From: Sporosarcina highlanderae
GTDB lineage: Bacteria > Bacillota > Bacilli > Bacillales_A > Planococcaceae
DNA: 61,281 nucleotides
Assembly: GCF_030433715.1 (NCBI RefSeq)
Contig: NZ_JAROCC010000014.1
Location: 1 to 61,281, forward strand
Direction of reading: 5' to 3'
The notes under the pieces: model-generated
What the model was told of the DNA's origin: nothing
The model's input: only the letters and a program-made list of their open reading frames with translations
The model's database searches: none
In this document: one piece after another, positions 8,187 to 16,154 of the stretch
How the letters are laid out: each line of letters starts with the position of its first letter
Numbering within the stretch: the first letter of the stretch is position 1
Translations under genes and position numbers: made by a program

Positions 8187-9452
8187 GTGGTATTAATAAA
8201 AAGAATTGCAATAGTTCTCGTTGGCATTCTCTTAGTATTATCACTAAACGCGGCGATGGTAAGCGCGAGTTCGCAAAATCTCTTACCATTTGAAAATTCC
8301 GAAGCTGGTAGAAACAGCAATGCTTATATGCCGACATACAACCCTTCGATGAATGACAGACGGAATTTTATCGATGAAATTTCGAATTATGCAACAGAGG
8401 CAAGTACAAAATGGGGCATTCCTGCGAGTGCAATCATCGGAATGGCAGTCATTGAAAGCGGATACGGAACAACAAGAATTGCTGTCAATGCCAATAATAT
8501 TTTTGGTATAAAGGTATGGACAACAAGTCCGAGCCAAGGATGGCAACTGAAAGGGCAACCTGATGAAAACAATGGGACAGTTCCTGTATTATCGGACTTT
8601 GGTGTAGATAGGCTGATTTTTGACGAATCCAAAAGAGTAGATAATTGGTATCGCATGTTCAAAAGCCGTAAGGAAGCGGTTGAATACTTAGCGGGGACAT
8701 TACTTCAAAATCAAAGATATGGGTTCGCGAAAACAAACTACGCAAACAATCTGAGTAACGGTTGGAGCTACGAACGCGCGTCAAAACAATACATATATGA
8801 AATTGCGAATGCCGGCTACAACCACTTAGGTGGGGACTATTATCGAAACGTAGTTGGTAAATTGATGGCAGAATGGAATTTGTACGAGTATGATGAGAAG
8901 GCTAACAATGGAGTATTCAAGGATATTCATGGACATTGGGCTAAAGAAGAAATCGAGTTTTTAGCGGAAAAAGGTTGGATTGACGGATACAATGATGGAA
9001 CTTTCAAACCGGACGTTAGTCTGACCAGGGCACAAGCAGCTAAAATTATAAGCAGTTTCTTGATTCTGACGAATACAACTGAACCAATCCATTTTAAAGA
9101 TGTACAAAGTGGTTTTTGGGGACACGATTATATAGTCTTGGTTGCACAGCACAATCTAATGAATGGTACAGGGGCCAATCAATTCTCGCCCAATATGATT
9201 TTAACAAGAGCACAGATGGCACAAGTATTTTACAATGCCGGTTTTTATACGCAGTCGGCGGGAAGTGATATGAATTCATTCACAGATGTCCGCAATGACT
9301 ACTGGGCTCATATAGCCATTGAAACAATGAGGCAAGAAGGTATAATGGCGGGATATGGGAATGGAAGATTTGGAATCAATGATTCAATTACAAGAGCGCA
9401 ATTGGCGGCGATTATCTACCGGTTGGATCAAAAAGGTTGGAACAAAAAATAG
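8187..9452 (+). CDS. SLH-anchored N-acetylglucosaminidase (autolysin)
   Basis: A secreted 421-residue peptidoglycan hydrolase. GTG start behind AAGGGAG; signal peptide about residues 1-28 ending MVSAS. A GH73-type glucosaminidase domain occupies about 58-230. The probable catalytic acid is Glu90 in MAVIESGYG, and the NNIFGIK motif follows as usual for LytD/FlgJ-like enzymes. Three SLH domains fill the C-terminal part (about 240-421: DGTFKPDVSLTRAQAAKI, NQFSPNMILTRAQMAQV, GRFGINDSITRAQLAAI). Its anchor is the same kind as that of the large SLH protein at 2339, but at the C-terminus. It probably acts in wall turnover or cell separation. Confidence 0.92.
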   Translation: MVLIKRIAIVLVGILLVLSLNAAMVSASSQNLLPFENSEAGRNSNAYMPTYNPSMNDRRNFIDEISNYATEASTKWGIPASAIIGMAVIESGYGTTRIAVNANNIFGIKVWTTSPSQGWQLKGQPDENNGTVPVLSDFGVDRLIFDESKRVDNWYRMFKSRKEAVEYLAGTLLQNQRYGFAKTNYANNLSNGWSYERASKQYIYEIANAGYNHLGGDYYRNVVGKLMAEWNLYEYDEKANNGVFKDIHGHWAKEEIEFLAEKGWIDGYNDGTFKPDVSLTRAQAAKIISSFLILTNTTEPIHFKDVQSGFWGHDYIVLVAQHNLMNGTGANQFSPNMILTRAQMAQVFYNAGFYTQSAGSDMNSFTDVRNDYWAHIAIETMRQEGIMAGYGNGRFGINDSITRAQLAAIIYRLDQKGWNKK

Positions 9453-9468
9453 TATCAAGTAGCAGTTA

Positions 9469-9507
9469 TGAGCCCACAAGGAAATCGTCCTTCGTGGGCT
9501 TTTTTGT
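9469..9507 (+). terminator. rho-independent terminator, convergent junction
   Basis: AGCCCACAAGGA pairs with TCCTTCGTGGGCT, then TTTTTT. It lies between the autolysin and the convergent M50 protease gene. On the reverse strand the tail is less T-rich, so it works chiefly for the plus strand. Confidence 0.8.
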
Positions 9508-9510
9508 TAA

Positions 9511-9522
9511 GGTACCTACGCC
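9511..9522 (+). repeat. solitary end fragment of the fold-back repeat
   Basis: GGTACCTACGCC preceded by GTTAA, as at the left junction of full copies. The TAG stop codon of the minus-strand M50 protease lies inside it (9518-9516). Confidence 0.4.
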
Positions 9523-10697
9523 TTTCTCTTAGAGTACACGAATAAACCAAGTAATATCACGGTTTGTCCAAGAAAAGCAATGGCGTCCCAAAAAGCGGCT
9601 GGTGTCGAAGACCAGAGTAGATTTGAAAAAACTTTTGAATACGCATAATAAGCCTGTGGCAGAAAGTAAAATAGTATAAGACTAAGGGTTAACAATATCC
9701 CGACGATATAAAATACGCTGTACAGTCGAACAATTTTTTGCTCACCGTCGAACGACTCTGCATCACCGGCATCGCTTTTTAAAAACGGCAGCCATCTGCT
9801 TAAAAACTGCTTCCCATTTTCCATCAAATTGTAGCATCCTGTACTATTTTCAATGAAATAATAAATATCTGTTTTCATATAGAAACAGCATTGGTATATG
9901 GTTTTTATGAAAATATCAAACACGACTATGCCTAAAATCCCAAGTAAAATGGCATTCGCTTCCGGAAAAAGAAGTTGTACCGCAAGTGCAAGTAACACAC
10001 ATAGTTGTTCAAAAGACATTCCGGCAAAATAGAGGATATTTCTTTGCCTTGGCTCTAACTTCCATGCTGCAGTTAAATCTGTTTCAAAAACGACAAATAT
10101 CAGCCTGTTCCCAATACCTAACGTAGCCGGTAAATCGTAGGATCGAATTGCCAAAATATGTCCGAACTCATGAATGATGATAAGTACAAGTGAAATCAGC
10201 ATGTAGGTGATGATATTCAGCATCATTGAATCGAATATAAATATATCTTGATAATGAGGGAATAATCCCGGGTTCCACACGATAAGCGAAATATTGACCA
10301 GCAATAAAATCAGATAAACCTTATTTGCTATCCCATTAAAAAAGAACCGCCCGACAGAAGGGGGGAGCCATGTAAATCCACTAACACTCCGGATTTCTTT
10401 TTTCGTGGTCATTTTTTTTCCATCTATTTCTTGAACAAGGCCCAATTCTAACAGTTGCTCGCCGAATTCAATCATATCCACGTCTTCATGCGGATATTTT
10501 TCCCGAAGCTCATGTTCAATTTCACCTAATGGTTGGCCTTTTTTTATCCTTTCAATCGCATCGATACAAATCTCCGGCATTTCAAAGAAATCACCAGAGA
10601 CGGGTTCTTCCACGATATAATTCTTCTTATCTTTTCGAATGGATAAAGGATAAAGAGTGAATTGTGATTGTAACGTTATCTTCAAACCAAACACCAC
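9516..10697 (-). CDS. PqqD-domain / M50 membrane metalloprotease, candidate peptide-maturation enzyme
   Basis: A 393-residue polytopic membrane protein. Residues about 10-95 resemble the PqqD/RRE fold that binds leader peptides of ribosomally made peptides (IVEEPVSGDFFEMP, then IERIKKGQPLGEIEHEL, ending LLELGLVQEI). The rest holds about seven hydrophobic segments with the zinc motif HEFGH (His176, Glu177, His180) and a later MKTDIYYF that could supply the third ligand as in site-2 proteases. YydH-type 'peptide zinc metalloproteases' share this layout. The start is probably GTG at 10697 or 10694; no strong ribosome binding site is visible. It follows a 22-residue Cys-rich peptide gene across a terminator-like hairpin. 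Inferred role: binding and cleavage or export of that peptide. Confidence 0.75.
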   Translation of the reverse strand: MVFGLKITLQSQFTLYPLSIRKDKKNYIVEEPVSGDFFEMPEICIDAIERIKKGQPLGEIEHELREKYPHEDVDMIEFGEQLLELGLVQEIDGKKMTTKKEIRSVSGFTWLPPSVGRFFFNGIANKVYLILLLVNISLIVWNPGLFPHYQDIFIFDSMMLNIITYMLISLVLIIIHEFGHILAIRSYDLPATLGIGNRLIFVVFETDLTAAWKLEPRQRNILYFAGMSFEQLCVLLALAVQLLFPEANAILLGILGIVVFDIFIKTIYQCCFYMKTDIYYFIENSTGCYNLMENGKQFLSRWLPFLKSDAGDAESFDGEQKIVRLYSVFYIVGILLTLSLILFYFLPQAYYAYSKVFSNLLWSSTPAAFWDAIAFLGQTVILLGLFVYSKRKA

Positions 10698-10702
10698 CGC
10701 CC

Positions 10703-10740
10703 ATTAAAATGAAAATAGGATGCTATTCACGATAGCATCC
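10703..10740 (-). terminator. attenuator-like hairpin between peptide gene and protease
   Basis: Read on the minus strand, GGATGCTAT pairs perfectly with ATAGCATCC across a 5-nt loop and is followed by TATTTTCATTTTAA. It stands between the stop codon of the 22-residue peptide (10756) and the protease start (10697). Partial terminators at this place are common in bacteriocin and RiPP operons, where they make more precursor than processing enzyme. Confidence 0.7.
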
Positions 10741-10755
10741 CATTTGTAGGAGTCC

Positions 10756-10824
10756 TTAATATTTTGGAAATAGGAAACACCACCAGCATGTTACTTTAAC
10801 TTGTTTAAGTTTACGGATTTTCAT
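10756..10824 (-). CDS. 22-residue Cys-rich peptide, candidate RiPP precursor or signal peptide
   Basis: An open frame from ATG at 10824 to TAA at 10756, headed by GGAGGG at ideal spacing. The N-terminal half is basic (MKIRKLKQVKV). After one Thr the C-terminal half is CWWCFLFPKY, with a CxxC pair, two Trp and a hydrophobic end. Its start codon lies inside the last codons of the upstream HD-GYP gene in another frame, which suggests translational coupling. Downstream are an attenuator-like hairpin and the PqqD/M50 protein. PqqA is the familiar case of a peptide of similar size read by a PqqD-type protein. The assignment as a real gene rests on ribosome binding site, coupling and context; no family match was possible. 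Confidence 0.6.
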   Translation of the reverse strand: MKIRKLKQVKVTCWWCFLFPKY

Positions 10825-11998
10825 GTTTGTGTCCCTCCTTTGGTGCATGATTTTTTAAATATTGTTTAGAGATTGTTATCCAATCTGGAAACACTTGTTT
10901 AAAAACTTCCACCAATTCAGGATCGAACTGGGATCCTTTTCCATCCAAAATTCGCTTATAAGCTTCTTCGTATGGAAGCGCTGGTCGATAGGACCTTGTT
11001 GAAGTCATGGCATCGAAGGCATCAGCAACAGCAGTAATCCTGGCAACGAAAGGTGTTTCTTCTCCTACGAGCCCTGCTGGATAGCCCTTGCCATCCCATC
11101 TCTCATGGTGGTGATAAACGACGGCGATATGATCAGCAATTCCTTCGACATCTTCAATAGCTTTAGCCCCCACAACCGGATGGGTTTTAATAACTTCATA
11201 TTCTTCATCTGTAAGTTTACCATGTTTCGCCAAAATAGTATCGGGAATATTTACTTTTCCTATATCATGCAATAAACATGCATAATAAAATGAATTTAAT
11301 TCGGATTCATTTACTTTTCCCGTTGCTTTTGCAAGACTCATTGCATACTCCGCCACACGCTCACTATGACCGCGCGTGTAGGGGTCCTTCAGCTCTAACG
11401 TGGCAATGACTCCTTTTACCATTCCAGCCAGTTGCTCGTCATAGGTATTCTTTAAAGCTTTCACGTAATTTAAGATTCGAGAAAGGAGAATGTAAGAAAT
11501 ACTCGCCAATATCATGACAATGGTAGCTGGAAATAAAATGATAGGATCTTGTATGAATACACCTACCAAAATATATTTTAGGATTAATCCCCATGTAACA
11601 AGATGAAAAAAACGTTTACTAATAAAAACCGGCGAAAACAATATAATAACCAATTCTACAAGGTTGCCACTGGAATAAGAAATTTCTTTGCCAAAGTAGT
11701 AATAAATATCAGTTACTAAATTAGTAACTAAATACGTAATGACAACAATATATTTTACCTTCCCGGGATTTCCTTTTTTGAAGAGATAGATCGAAATAGG
11801 GATGAGACAGATGATGATTAAATGTTTAGAAAAACTTAGAAAATACCATATTGTATCTGGTACGGCATCCGCCATCCAAGGTAATAACGGGAATAGATTA
11901 TAATAAAAAATATCATATAAAAAGAACACAATATAAAATAGCGACATAAATAAAACAGTAGATCTTTTTTCTTCATGTAATAAAGAAGTATTCTTCAT
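10811..11998 (-). CDS. membrane HD-GYP domain protein (predicted cyclic-di-GMP phosphodiesterase)
   Basis: A 395-residue protein with five or six N-terminal transmembrane helices (about residues 14-180) and a cytoplasmic HD-GYP domain (about 195-380). It shows the metal-binding HD pair in LLHDIGKVNIP, HHHERWDGKGYP with the GYP signature, and TAVADAFDAMTS. HD-GYP proteins generally hydrolyse cyclic dinucleotides to linear or mononucleotide forms. The membrane part is not a sensor family I can name. The stop codon lies inside the ribosome binding and start region of the downstream 22-residue peptide gene, so the two are almost certainly co-transcribed. The functional link to the peptide is an inference; a sensor of peptide or cell-surface state is possible. 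Confidence 0.9.
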   Translation of the reverse strand: MKNTSLLHEEKRSTVLFMSLFYIVFFLYDIFYYNLFPLLPWMADAVPDTIWYFLSFSKHLIIICLIPISIYLFKKGNPGKVKYIVVITYLVTNLVTDIYYYFGKEISYSSGNLVELVIILFSPVFISKRFFHLVTWGLILKYILVGVFIQDPIILFPATIVMILASISYILLSRILNYVKALKNTYDEQLAGMVKGVIATLELKDPYTRGHSERVAEYAMSLAKATGKVNESELNSFYYACLLHDIGKVNIPDTILAKHGKLTDEEYEVIKTHPVVGAKAIEDVEGIADHIAVVYHHHERWDGKGYPAGLVGEETPFVARITAVADAFDAMTSTRSYRPALPYEEAYKRILDGKGSQFDPELVEVFKQVFPDWITISKQYLKNHAPKEGHKHENP

Positions 11999-12188
11999 CT
12001 TGCTACCCCATTAAAATGTCCGACTAATTGAATCTTTGTTCTTAGATGTTTCATAATGGCTAGCTTCCTTCATAATAGATTTTATTTATACATTCTATAT
12101 CGGCTATTTCTAATAAATTTGAACTGTTTATATGAAATTGCCGACAATTACTATTATATCCCGTTTCACAGACACTCCGCAATGTTAA

Positions 12189-12333
12189 GGTGCCTGTGCA
12201 ACAAACAATTCTATTAATTCACTACAATTGTATAAATATAAAATCGAAAGATTGTTAGCCTGCAATCGAAAATTATCGGTGTATATTCATGCGAATTGTT
12301 TGAATAAACATGAATGTTTCGTGCACAGGTACC
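12189..12333 (+). repeat. fold-back repeat copy 3 (145 bp)
   Basis: Left end GGTGCCTGTGCA, right end TGCACAGGTACC, so one A-to-G change in the left end leaves a G-U wobble if the element is folded as RNA. The last base overlaps the TAG stop codon of the minus-strand lipoprotein gene. The rest of the 12001-12188 gap is AT-rich upstream sequence of the HD-GYP gene in which I could not settle on a promoter. Confidence 0.85.
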
Positions 12334-13646
12334 TAATAAACCACACCTTCTCTTTCATGACTCCTGAATAACTCATCGGTAGGGTCGAAATAATCTTCCG
12401 TATACTCAGGCTCGAAGCGGCCGTAGTCGATGTAACCCGAACCCCATGTTGGGTCCATTGTTAACCATTGACCATCCACTTTTACTTCCACCCACGCGTG
12501 TCCTGCGCGATCCTCTCCGAACCCCGCAGTTCCGCCGACATACCTTGCTTCCATGTCGGCTGCACGAAGTAGGGCAATAGCAAGATAAGCATAGTCCACG
12601 CAAATCCCGGTTTTGAATTGTAACGTCTTCAAGGCACTGTCATCCCATTGATTGCCGATAAAGTAGAGTTTTCCAGTATTATAAGAAACTGTTTTTGCTA
12701 CATATTCATAAACCACTTTTGCTTTTTCACGATCTGACATTGTATCTTCTATTAATTGATTTGTTAGGGTAATGATCTCAGGTGCATCGGATTGGACCCC
12801 TCTTGATGGCAATAAATCACGTTGATCTTCTGCAGCAACATTATCCACTAAAAACTGTGCAACTTGAGAATAAACGGGTATTCTACGATTCGTTTCCTCG
12901 GTGACAGGGACGCTAACAGTCACAAAGTATTTTCCAGGTCCGAAACGTAAATAGAATTCTTCATCGAATTTATTGTCATCAACCGTAGTTATATATTCAG
13001 CATAATCGTCATTTTTACTAGTCGTCACTAATAGATGAGTTGTCTCTTTTGCTAATGACGCATCCTGATTTATCGACCCTGCAATGCGATAGGTTAAGTT
13101 GGTTTCATCGCCACCATTCGCAGGATATTCAAGATGGATACCACGCGAATCATAAGCCGGGCTATAATGGATGTCACTCCAGTAATCGGAGTCAGTGTCG
13201 ATTTGAAGGGAAGTTCCGACTTGAAAATAATCGTCATACTCCTTATCCGGAACATAGACAACCAATTCATGGATTCCTTTCCCGAAAAATAAAGGGATGT
13301 CATACCTAAATTCGCCGTTTACAACAGGAAGAACATCCTTCCAAACGTATCCGTCCTTTTTAAGCTCTATCAAAATCTTGTTATGCTTAATTTTAGAAGG
13401 ATCGACTTTTCCGTTAAGTGTGACCGATTGATTCCCGTTTATCAAACTACTTGTCGGTGAAAGGATTGTCAACTTAGCTTCCTGACCTTCGTGAGTATAT
13501 GTAAAGATGTTCCTTTTTTCGGTTTCCTCGTAAGAGCTTTGGTGATTGTTCTCTTCCGTCTCTTGCCCTGCGTTGGTTGGTGGATCATTAGAGCAGGCGA
13601 CCAACATTAACAATCCTAAGAGTGGATACATTTTCTTTATTGACAT
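12333..13646 (-). CDS. transglutaminase-like lipoprotein
   Basis: A predicted lipoprotein of 437 residues. The start at 13646 is favoured by AGGAGG just upstream, against the longer frame from 13667. A lipobox LLMLVAC lies near residue 18. The middle has two or three beta-sandwich segments with no recognised family. The C-terminal transglutaminase-like domain has a plausible triad: Cys349 in TGICVDYA, His383 in AGHAWVE and Asp398 in MDPTWG. Many bacterial members act as proteases or amidases on the cell surface rather than as crosslinkers. The stop codon TAG abuts the end of a fold-back repeat. It is divergent from the metallophosphoesterase gene, sharing a 139-bp promoter region. Confidence 0.88.
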   Translation of the reverse strand: MSIKKMYPLLGLLMLVACSNDPPTNAGQETEENNHQSSYEETEKRNIFTYTHEGQEAKLTILSPTSSLINGNQSVTLNGKVDPSKIKHNKILIELKKDGYVWKDVLPVVNGEFRYDIPLFFGKGIHELVVYVPDKEYDDYFQVGTSLQIDTDSDYWSDIHYSPAYDSRGIHLEYPANGGDETNLTYRIAGSINQDASLAKETTHLLVTTSKNDDYAEYITTVDDNKFDEEFYLRFGPGKYFVTVSVPVTEETNRRIPVYSQVAQFLVDNVAAEDQRDLLPSRGVQSDAPEIITLTNQLIEDTMSDREKAKVVYEYVAKTVSYNTGKLYFIGNQWDDSALKTLQFKTGICVDYAYLAIALLRAADMEARYVGGTAGFGEDRAGHAWVEVKVDGQWLTMDPTWGSGYIDYGRFEPEYTEDYFDPTDELFRSHEREGVVY

Positions 13647-13785
13647 GACTTTCCTCCTCTTAGACATTGTTTTTTTGTATAGTTCAATTATATATGTTGC
13701 AAGGTGGGAAAGTAAGAATAATGGTAGAATAAAGAAATTATTGTTAAAATGGGTGAAAAATGATGTGCGGAAGGAGAGTGCTGCA

Positions 13786-14937
13786 ATGACTAAAATTGGT
13801 GTGATTTTCGCTTTTATAATTATTATCTCTATCTATGGAAGTGCGAATTATTATATCGCAAGAAGGATATTTAAATGGCTTAAACTGATTTTCCCGTATA
13901 TGAACCCTAAACTGTATGTTGGTATATACATATTCATTGCTTTTTCAATGATACTTGGTTTCTTACCACTTCCTTCCGTCATCGAAAATGTAATAAGTTG
14001 GATAGCCGCATACTGGATGGGGGTTTTTGCCTATCTGTTACTCTTTATTTTCATGGCTAACTTGATTTTATTAATCGGCAGACTGATGAAAATAATTCCA
14101 CATCCCATGCCAAGAAGTATCCATTTTTATGCGGGCCTCGGAGTACTTTTGCTAAGTACAAGCTTCGTTGGCTATGGTATTTACAATGCAAACCAGATTA
14201 AACATGTTTCCTACGATGTTCAAATGAAAGGAAATCATTTATCAGAGGACATTAAGATGATCCTTATAAGTGATTTGCATTTAGGCGCTGTTAATTCCGA
14301 AAAGCGCATTGAAAGCATTGTGGAAGAAATAAATAATCTTGAACCCGATATCGTAACTATAGCTGGAGATCTATTTAACGACGATTATAAAGCAATTCGA
14401 AATCCCGAAAAAGCAATTGATTTACTGAAAAATATTAAGACGAAATATGGCGTCTATGCCAGTTTAGGAAATCATGATGGGGGAGGCACCTTCGATGAGA
14501 TGGTTCGCTTTCTTGAGAAAAGCAATATAACACTTCTTAATGATGAACATGTGATCATTGATGACAAGTTTATATTGATAGGGCGGTTGGATCCATCGCC
14601 AATAGGAGGTTTCGGAGGATTACAACGAAAAGATATAACGGATATTTTAACTTCGATAGATGATATAAATCTGCCGATTATCGTTATGGATCATACTCCT
14701 TCCAAACTTGAGCTATATGACGAAAATATTGATCTCATACTTTCTGGACATACACACAGGGGGCAAATCTTTCCGGGCAACCTAATAACAAATGCAATTT
14801 TTGAAGTGGACTATGGACATTACCAAAAAGACGCAAACAGTCCCCAAGTCATCGTAACATCGGGTGTGGGGACCTGGGGCATGCCAATGCGAGTCGGAAG
14901 TAATAATGAAATTGTAAGTATTCATATACACAACTAA
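13786..14937 (+). CDS. membrane-anchored metallophosphoesterase
   Basis: A 383-residue protein. The start at 13786 (MTKIGVIFAF) has AAGGAGAG ahead of it; the longer frame back to 13546 would run into the divergent lipoprotein gene. Residues about 1-140 hold four hydrophobic helices. A calcineurin-like catalytic domain follows with all metal-binding motifs: SDLHLG, AGDLFND, GNHDGG, VMDHTP and SGHTHRGQ. The arrangement resembles YkuE/YaeI-like phosphoesterases with an N-terminal membrane part, which act on phospholipid or nucleotide substrates; the substrate here is unknown. Ends at a strong bidirectional hairpin. Confidence 0.92.
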   Translation: MTKIGVIFAFIIIISIYGSANYYIARRIFKWLKLIFPYMNPKLYVGIYIFIAFSMILGFLPLPSVIENVISWIAAYWMGVFAYLLLFIFMANLILLIGRLMKIIPHPMPRSIHFYAGLGVLLLSTSFVGYGIYNANQIKHVSYDVQMKGNHLSEDIKMILISDLHLGAVNSEKRIESIVEEINNLEPDIVTIAGDLFNDDYKAIRNPEKAIDLLKNIKTKYGVYASLGNHDGGGTFDEMVRFLEKSNITLLNDEHVIIDDKFILIGRLDPSPIGGFGGLQRKDITDILTSIDDINLPIIVMDHTPSKLELYDENIDLILSGHTHRGQIFPGNLITNAIFEVDYGHYQKDANSPQVIVTSGVGTWGMPMRVGSNNEIVSIHIHN

Positions 14938-14950
14938 CTTATCTTAATAG

Positions 14951-14997
14951 AACAAACCCCAAATGTTAGACATATTTAACAATTGGGGTTTGTTTTT
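14951..14997. terminator. bidirectional terminator
   Basis: AACAAACCCCAAATGTTA pairs with TAACAATTGGGGTTTGTT. T-runs occur on the plus strand and A-runs on the other side, so it can serve both the phosphoesterase gene and the convergent YqhV-like gene. Confidence 0.8.
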
Positions 14998-15009
14998 CTT
15001 ATATAAAAG

Positions 15010-15276
15010 TTAATTTGATTTCAAGCTAATTAAAATCAGCGTGATTCCAGCAAAGAGACAAATCATTCGCGTGAGAGAAACCTTTTCAGCTAGACCGAAT
15101 AATGCAATCCCTGTAGTGATTATCAATACACAAGGTCCGACAAGAGCCAAAAGCGTGTTGATGTAAAAAGCTTTTTCCAGATCGTTGAACTTGTACATCA
15201 ACATGGCGGCGGTAATGTCCACACTACCAGAAAAAATCCGCAATACGATAATCATTAACAATGCTCTTTCAATCAA
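15010..15276 (-). CDS. yqhV: YqhV family membrane protein (DUF2619)
   Basis: A small 88-residue membrane protein with three hydrophobic helices (about residues 3-22, 38-62 and 68-85). The central block SGSVDITAAMLMYKFNDLEKAFYINTLLALVGP cut at its core (SGSVDITAAMLMYKFNDLEK) is what I recall of B. subtilis YqhV, which lies near the spoIIIA cluster there. Here the gene stands alone. Its function is unknown. The symbol is by resemblance and should be confirmed. Confidence 0.7.
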   Translation of the reverse strand: MIERALLMIIVLRIFSGSVDITAAMLMYKFNDLEKAFYINTLLALVGPCVLIITTGIALFGLAEKVSLTRMICLFAGITLILISLKSN

Positions 15277-15340
15277 TCACGTGCCCCTTTTCCACAAGAC
15301 TTTTTCTACTATATGTAAGTCGGCCCGGATTCATTATTAA

Positions 15341-15486
15341 GGTACCTGTGCAACGAACTATTCAATTAATTCACTACAATTGCATAAATATTAAACTGAA
15401 AGATTGTTAAATTGCGATTTTCAAGTATCTATTGTATGTTCATGCAAATTGGTTGAATAAACATGAATGTTTCCTGCACAGGTACC
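15341..15486 (+). repeat. fold-back repeat copy 4 (146 bp)
   Basis: Perfect ends GGTACCTGTGCA / TGCACAGGTACC, extended to AAGGTACC...GGTACCTT. The TAA stop codon of the following minus-strand gene begins two bases beyond the right end. The inner left arm ACTACAATTGCATAAATATT is nearly the complement of the right-arm block around TTCATGCAAATTGG. Confidence 0.85.
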
Positions 15487-15487
15487 T

Positions 15488-16069
15488 TTACAATTCTTCC
15501 ACTTTGATGATCGTTTTTGTTTTATCCAAGTAAGTAAAACGGTAATGCTGTCCCCTGTAGATCTTAAGTTTTTCCCGGTGTAGGATCATTTCGCCTTCGG
15601 TTGTGTCAATCAGAACAAGCCTTGACGGCCGCCTTCCCCTATATACATCAGTGACTAATAGATCTTTGACTTGCCATTCTTGATTGGAATAACTCTTCAT
15701 ATCATCTATCGATTTATTAGCTTCATTGACACTGAAACTCAGGATAAGTACAGTGATTATTAAGGTGAATATCCCGCCGAATGCAAATTTGATGACCGAT
15801 GATCGTTTGATATCCATAGGGTTTAGAACGACGACCACAAAGATGGCATACAGGAAAAAAGAGCATAGCGTCAAAGCTGCGGCATATAAAAGGGTTGTGC
15901 CGATAAAGTCGAGAACAAAAGATTTGTAGAGATCACTTACACTCCGTTTCGAAATAATTAGAGTAGATCCCAATAACGCCATAATAGCGCCGACAATCAC
16001 AAAGAAATAGATTAATTTTAGCCGTTTTTCCTTCTTGTCATTATTTATTTGTAATGATTTTCTTCCCAA
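15488..16069 (-). CDS. membrane protein of unknown function
   Basis: About 193 residues. I prefer a TTG start at 16069, nine bases after GGGAGG, over the TTG at 16078 which touches that ribosome binding site. There are three hydrophobic segments (about residues 20-40, 55-85 and 95-115) and a soluble C-terminal domain of beta character with VYRGRRPSRLVLIDTTEGE and YRGQHYRFTYLDKTKTI, which could be an OB- or SH3-like fold. No family recognised. The stop codon directly adjoins fold-back repeat copy 4. Confidence 0.7.
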   Translation of the reverse strand: MGRKSLQINNDKKEKRLKLIYFFVIVGAIMALLGSTLIISKRSVSDLYKSFVLDFIGTTLLYAAALTLCSFFLYAIFVVVVLNPMDIKRSSVIKFAFGGIFTLIITVLILSFSVNEANKSIDDMKSYSNQEWQVKDLLVTDVYRGRRPSRLVLIDTTEGEMILHREKLKIYRGQHYRFTYLDKTKTIIKVEEL

Positions 16070-16144
16070 TAACCTCAACCTCCCATTCGCATAAGTTCAT
16101 AGGGAATACGAATGAACTGGTATAAGGTTTCAAAAGAGTGTTAA

Positions 16145-16154
16145 GGTACCCTCA
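16145..16154 (+). repeat. solitary end fragment of the fold-back repeat
   Basis: GGTACCCTCA preceded by GTTAA; the TGA stop of the anti-sigma fusion gene begins within it (16154-16152). Only the GGTACC and its left flank are conserved. Confidence 0.35.

Noticed and set aside
12001..12188. Possible riboswitch or small RNA upstream of the HD-GYP gene
   Set aside because: The stretch is AT-rich without a conserved core or convincing stems; in particular no GEMM-type cyclic-di-GMP aptamer was recognisable.
13546..13785. Longer N-terminus of the metallophosphoesterase
   Set aside because: It would overlap the start of the divergent lipoprotein gene by 100 bp, while AAGGAGAG directly precedes the ATG at 13786.
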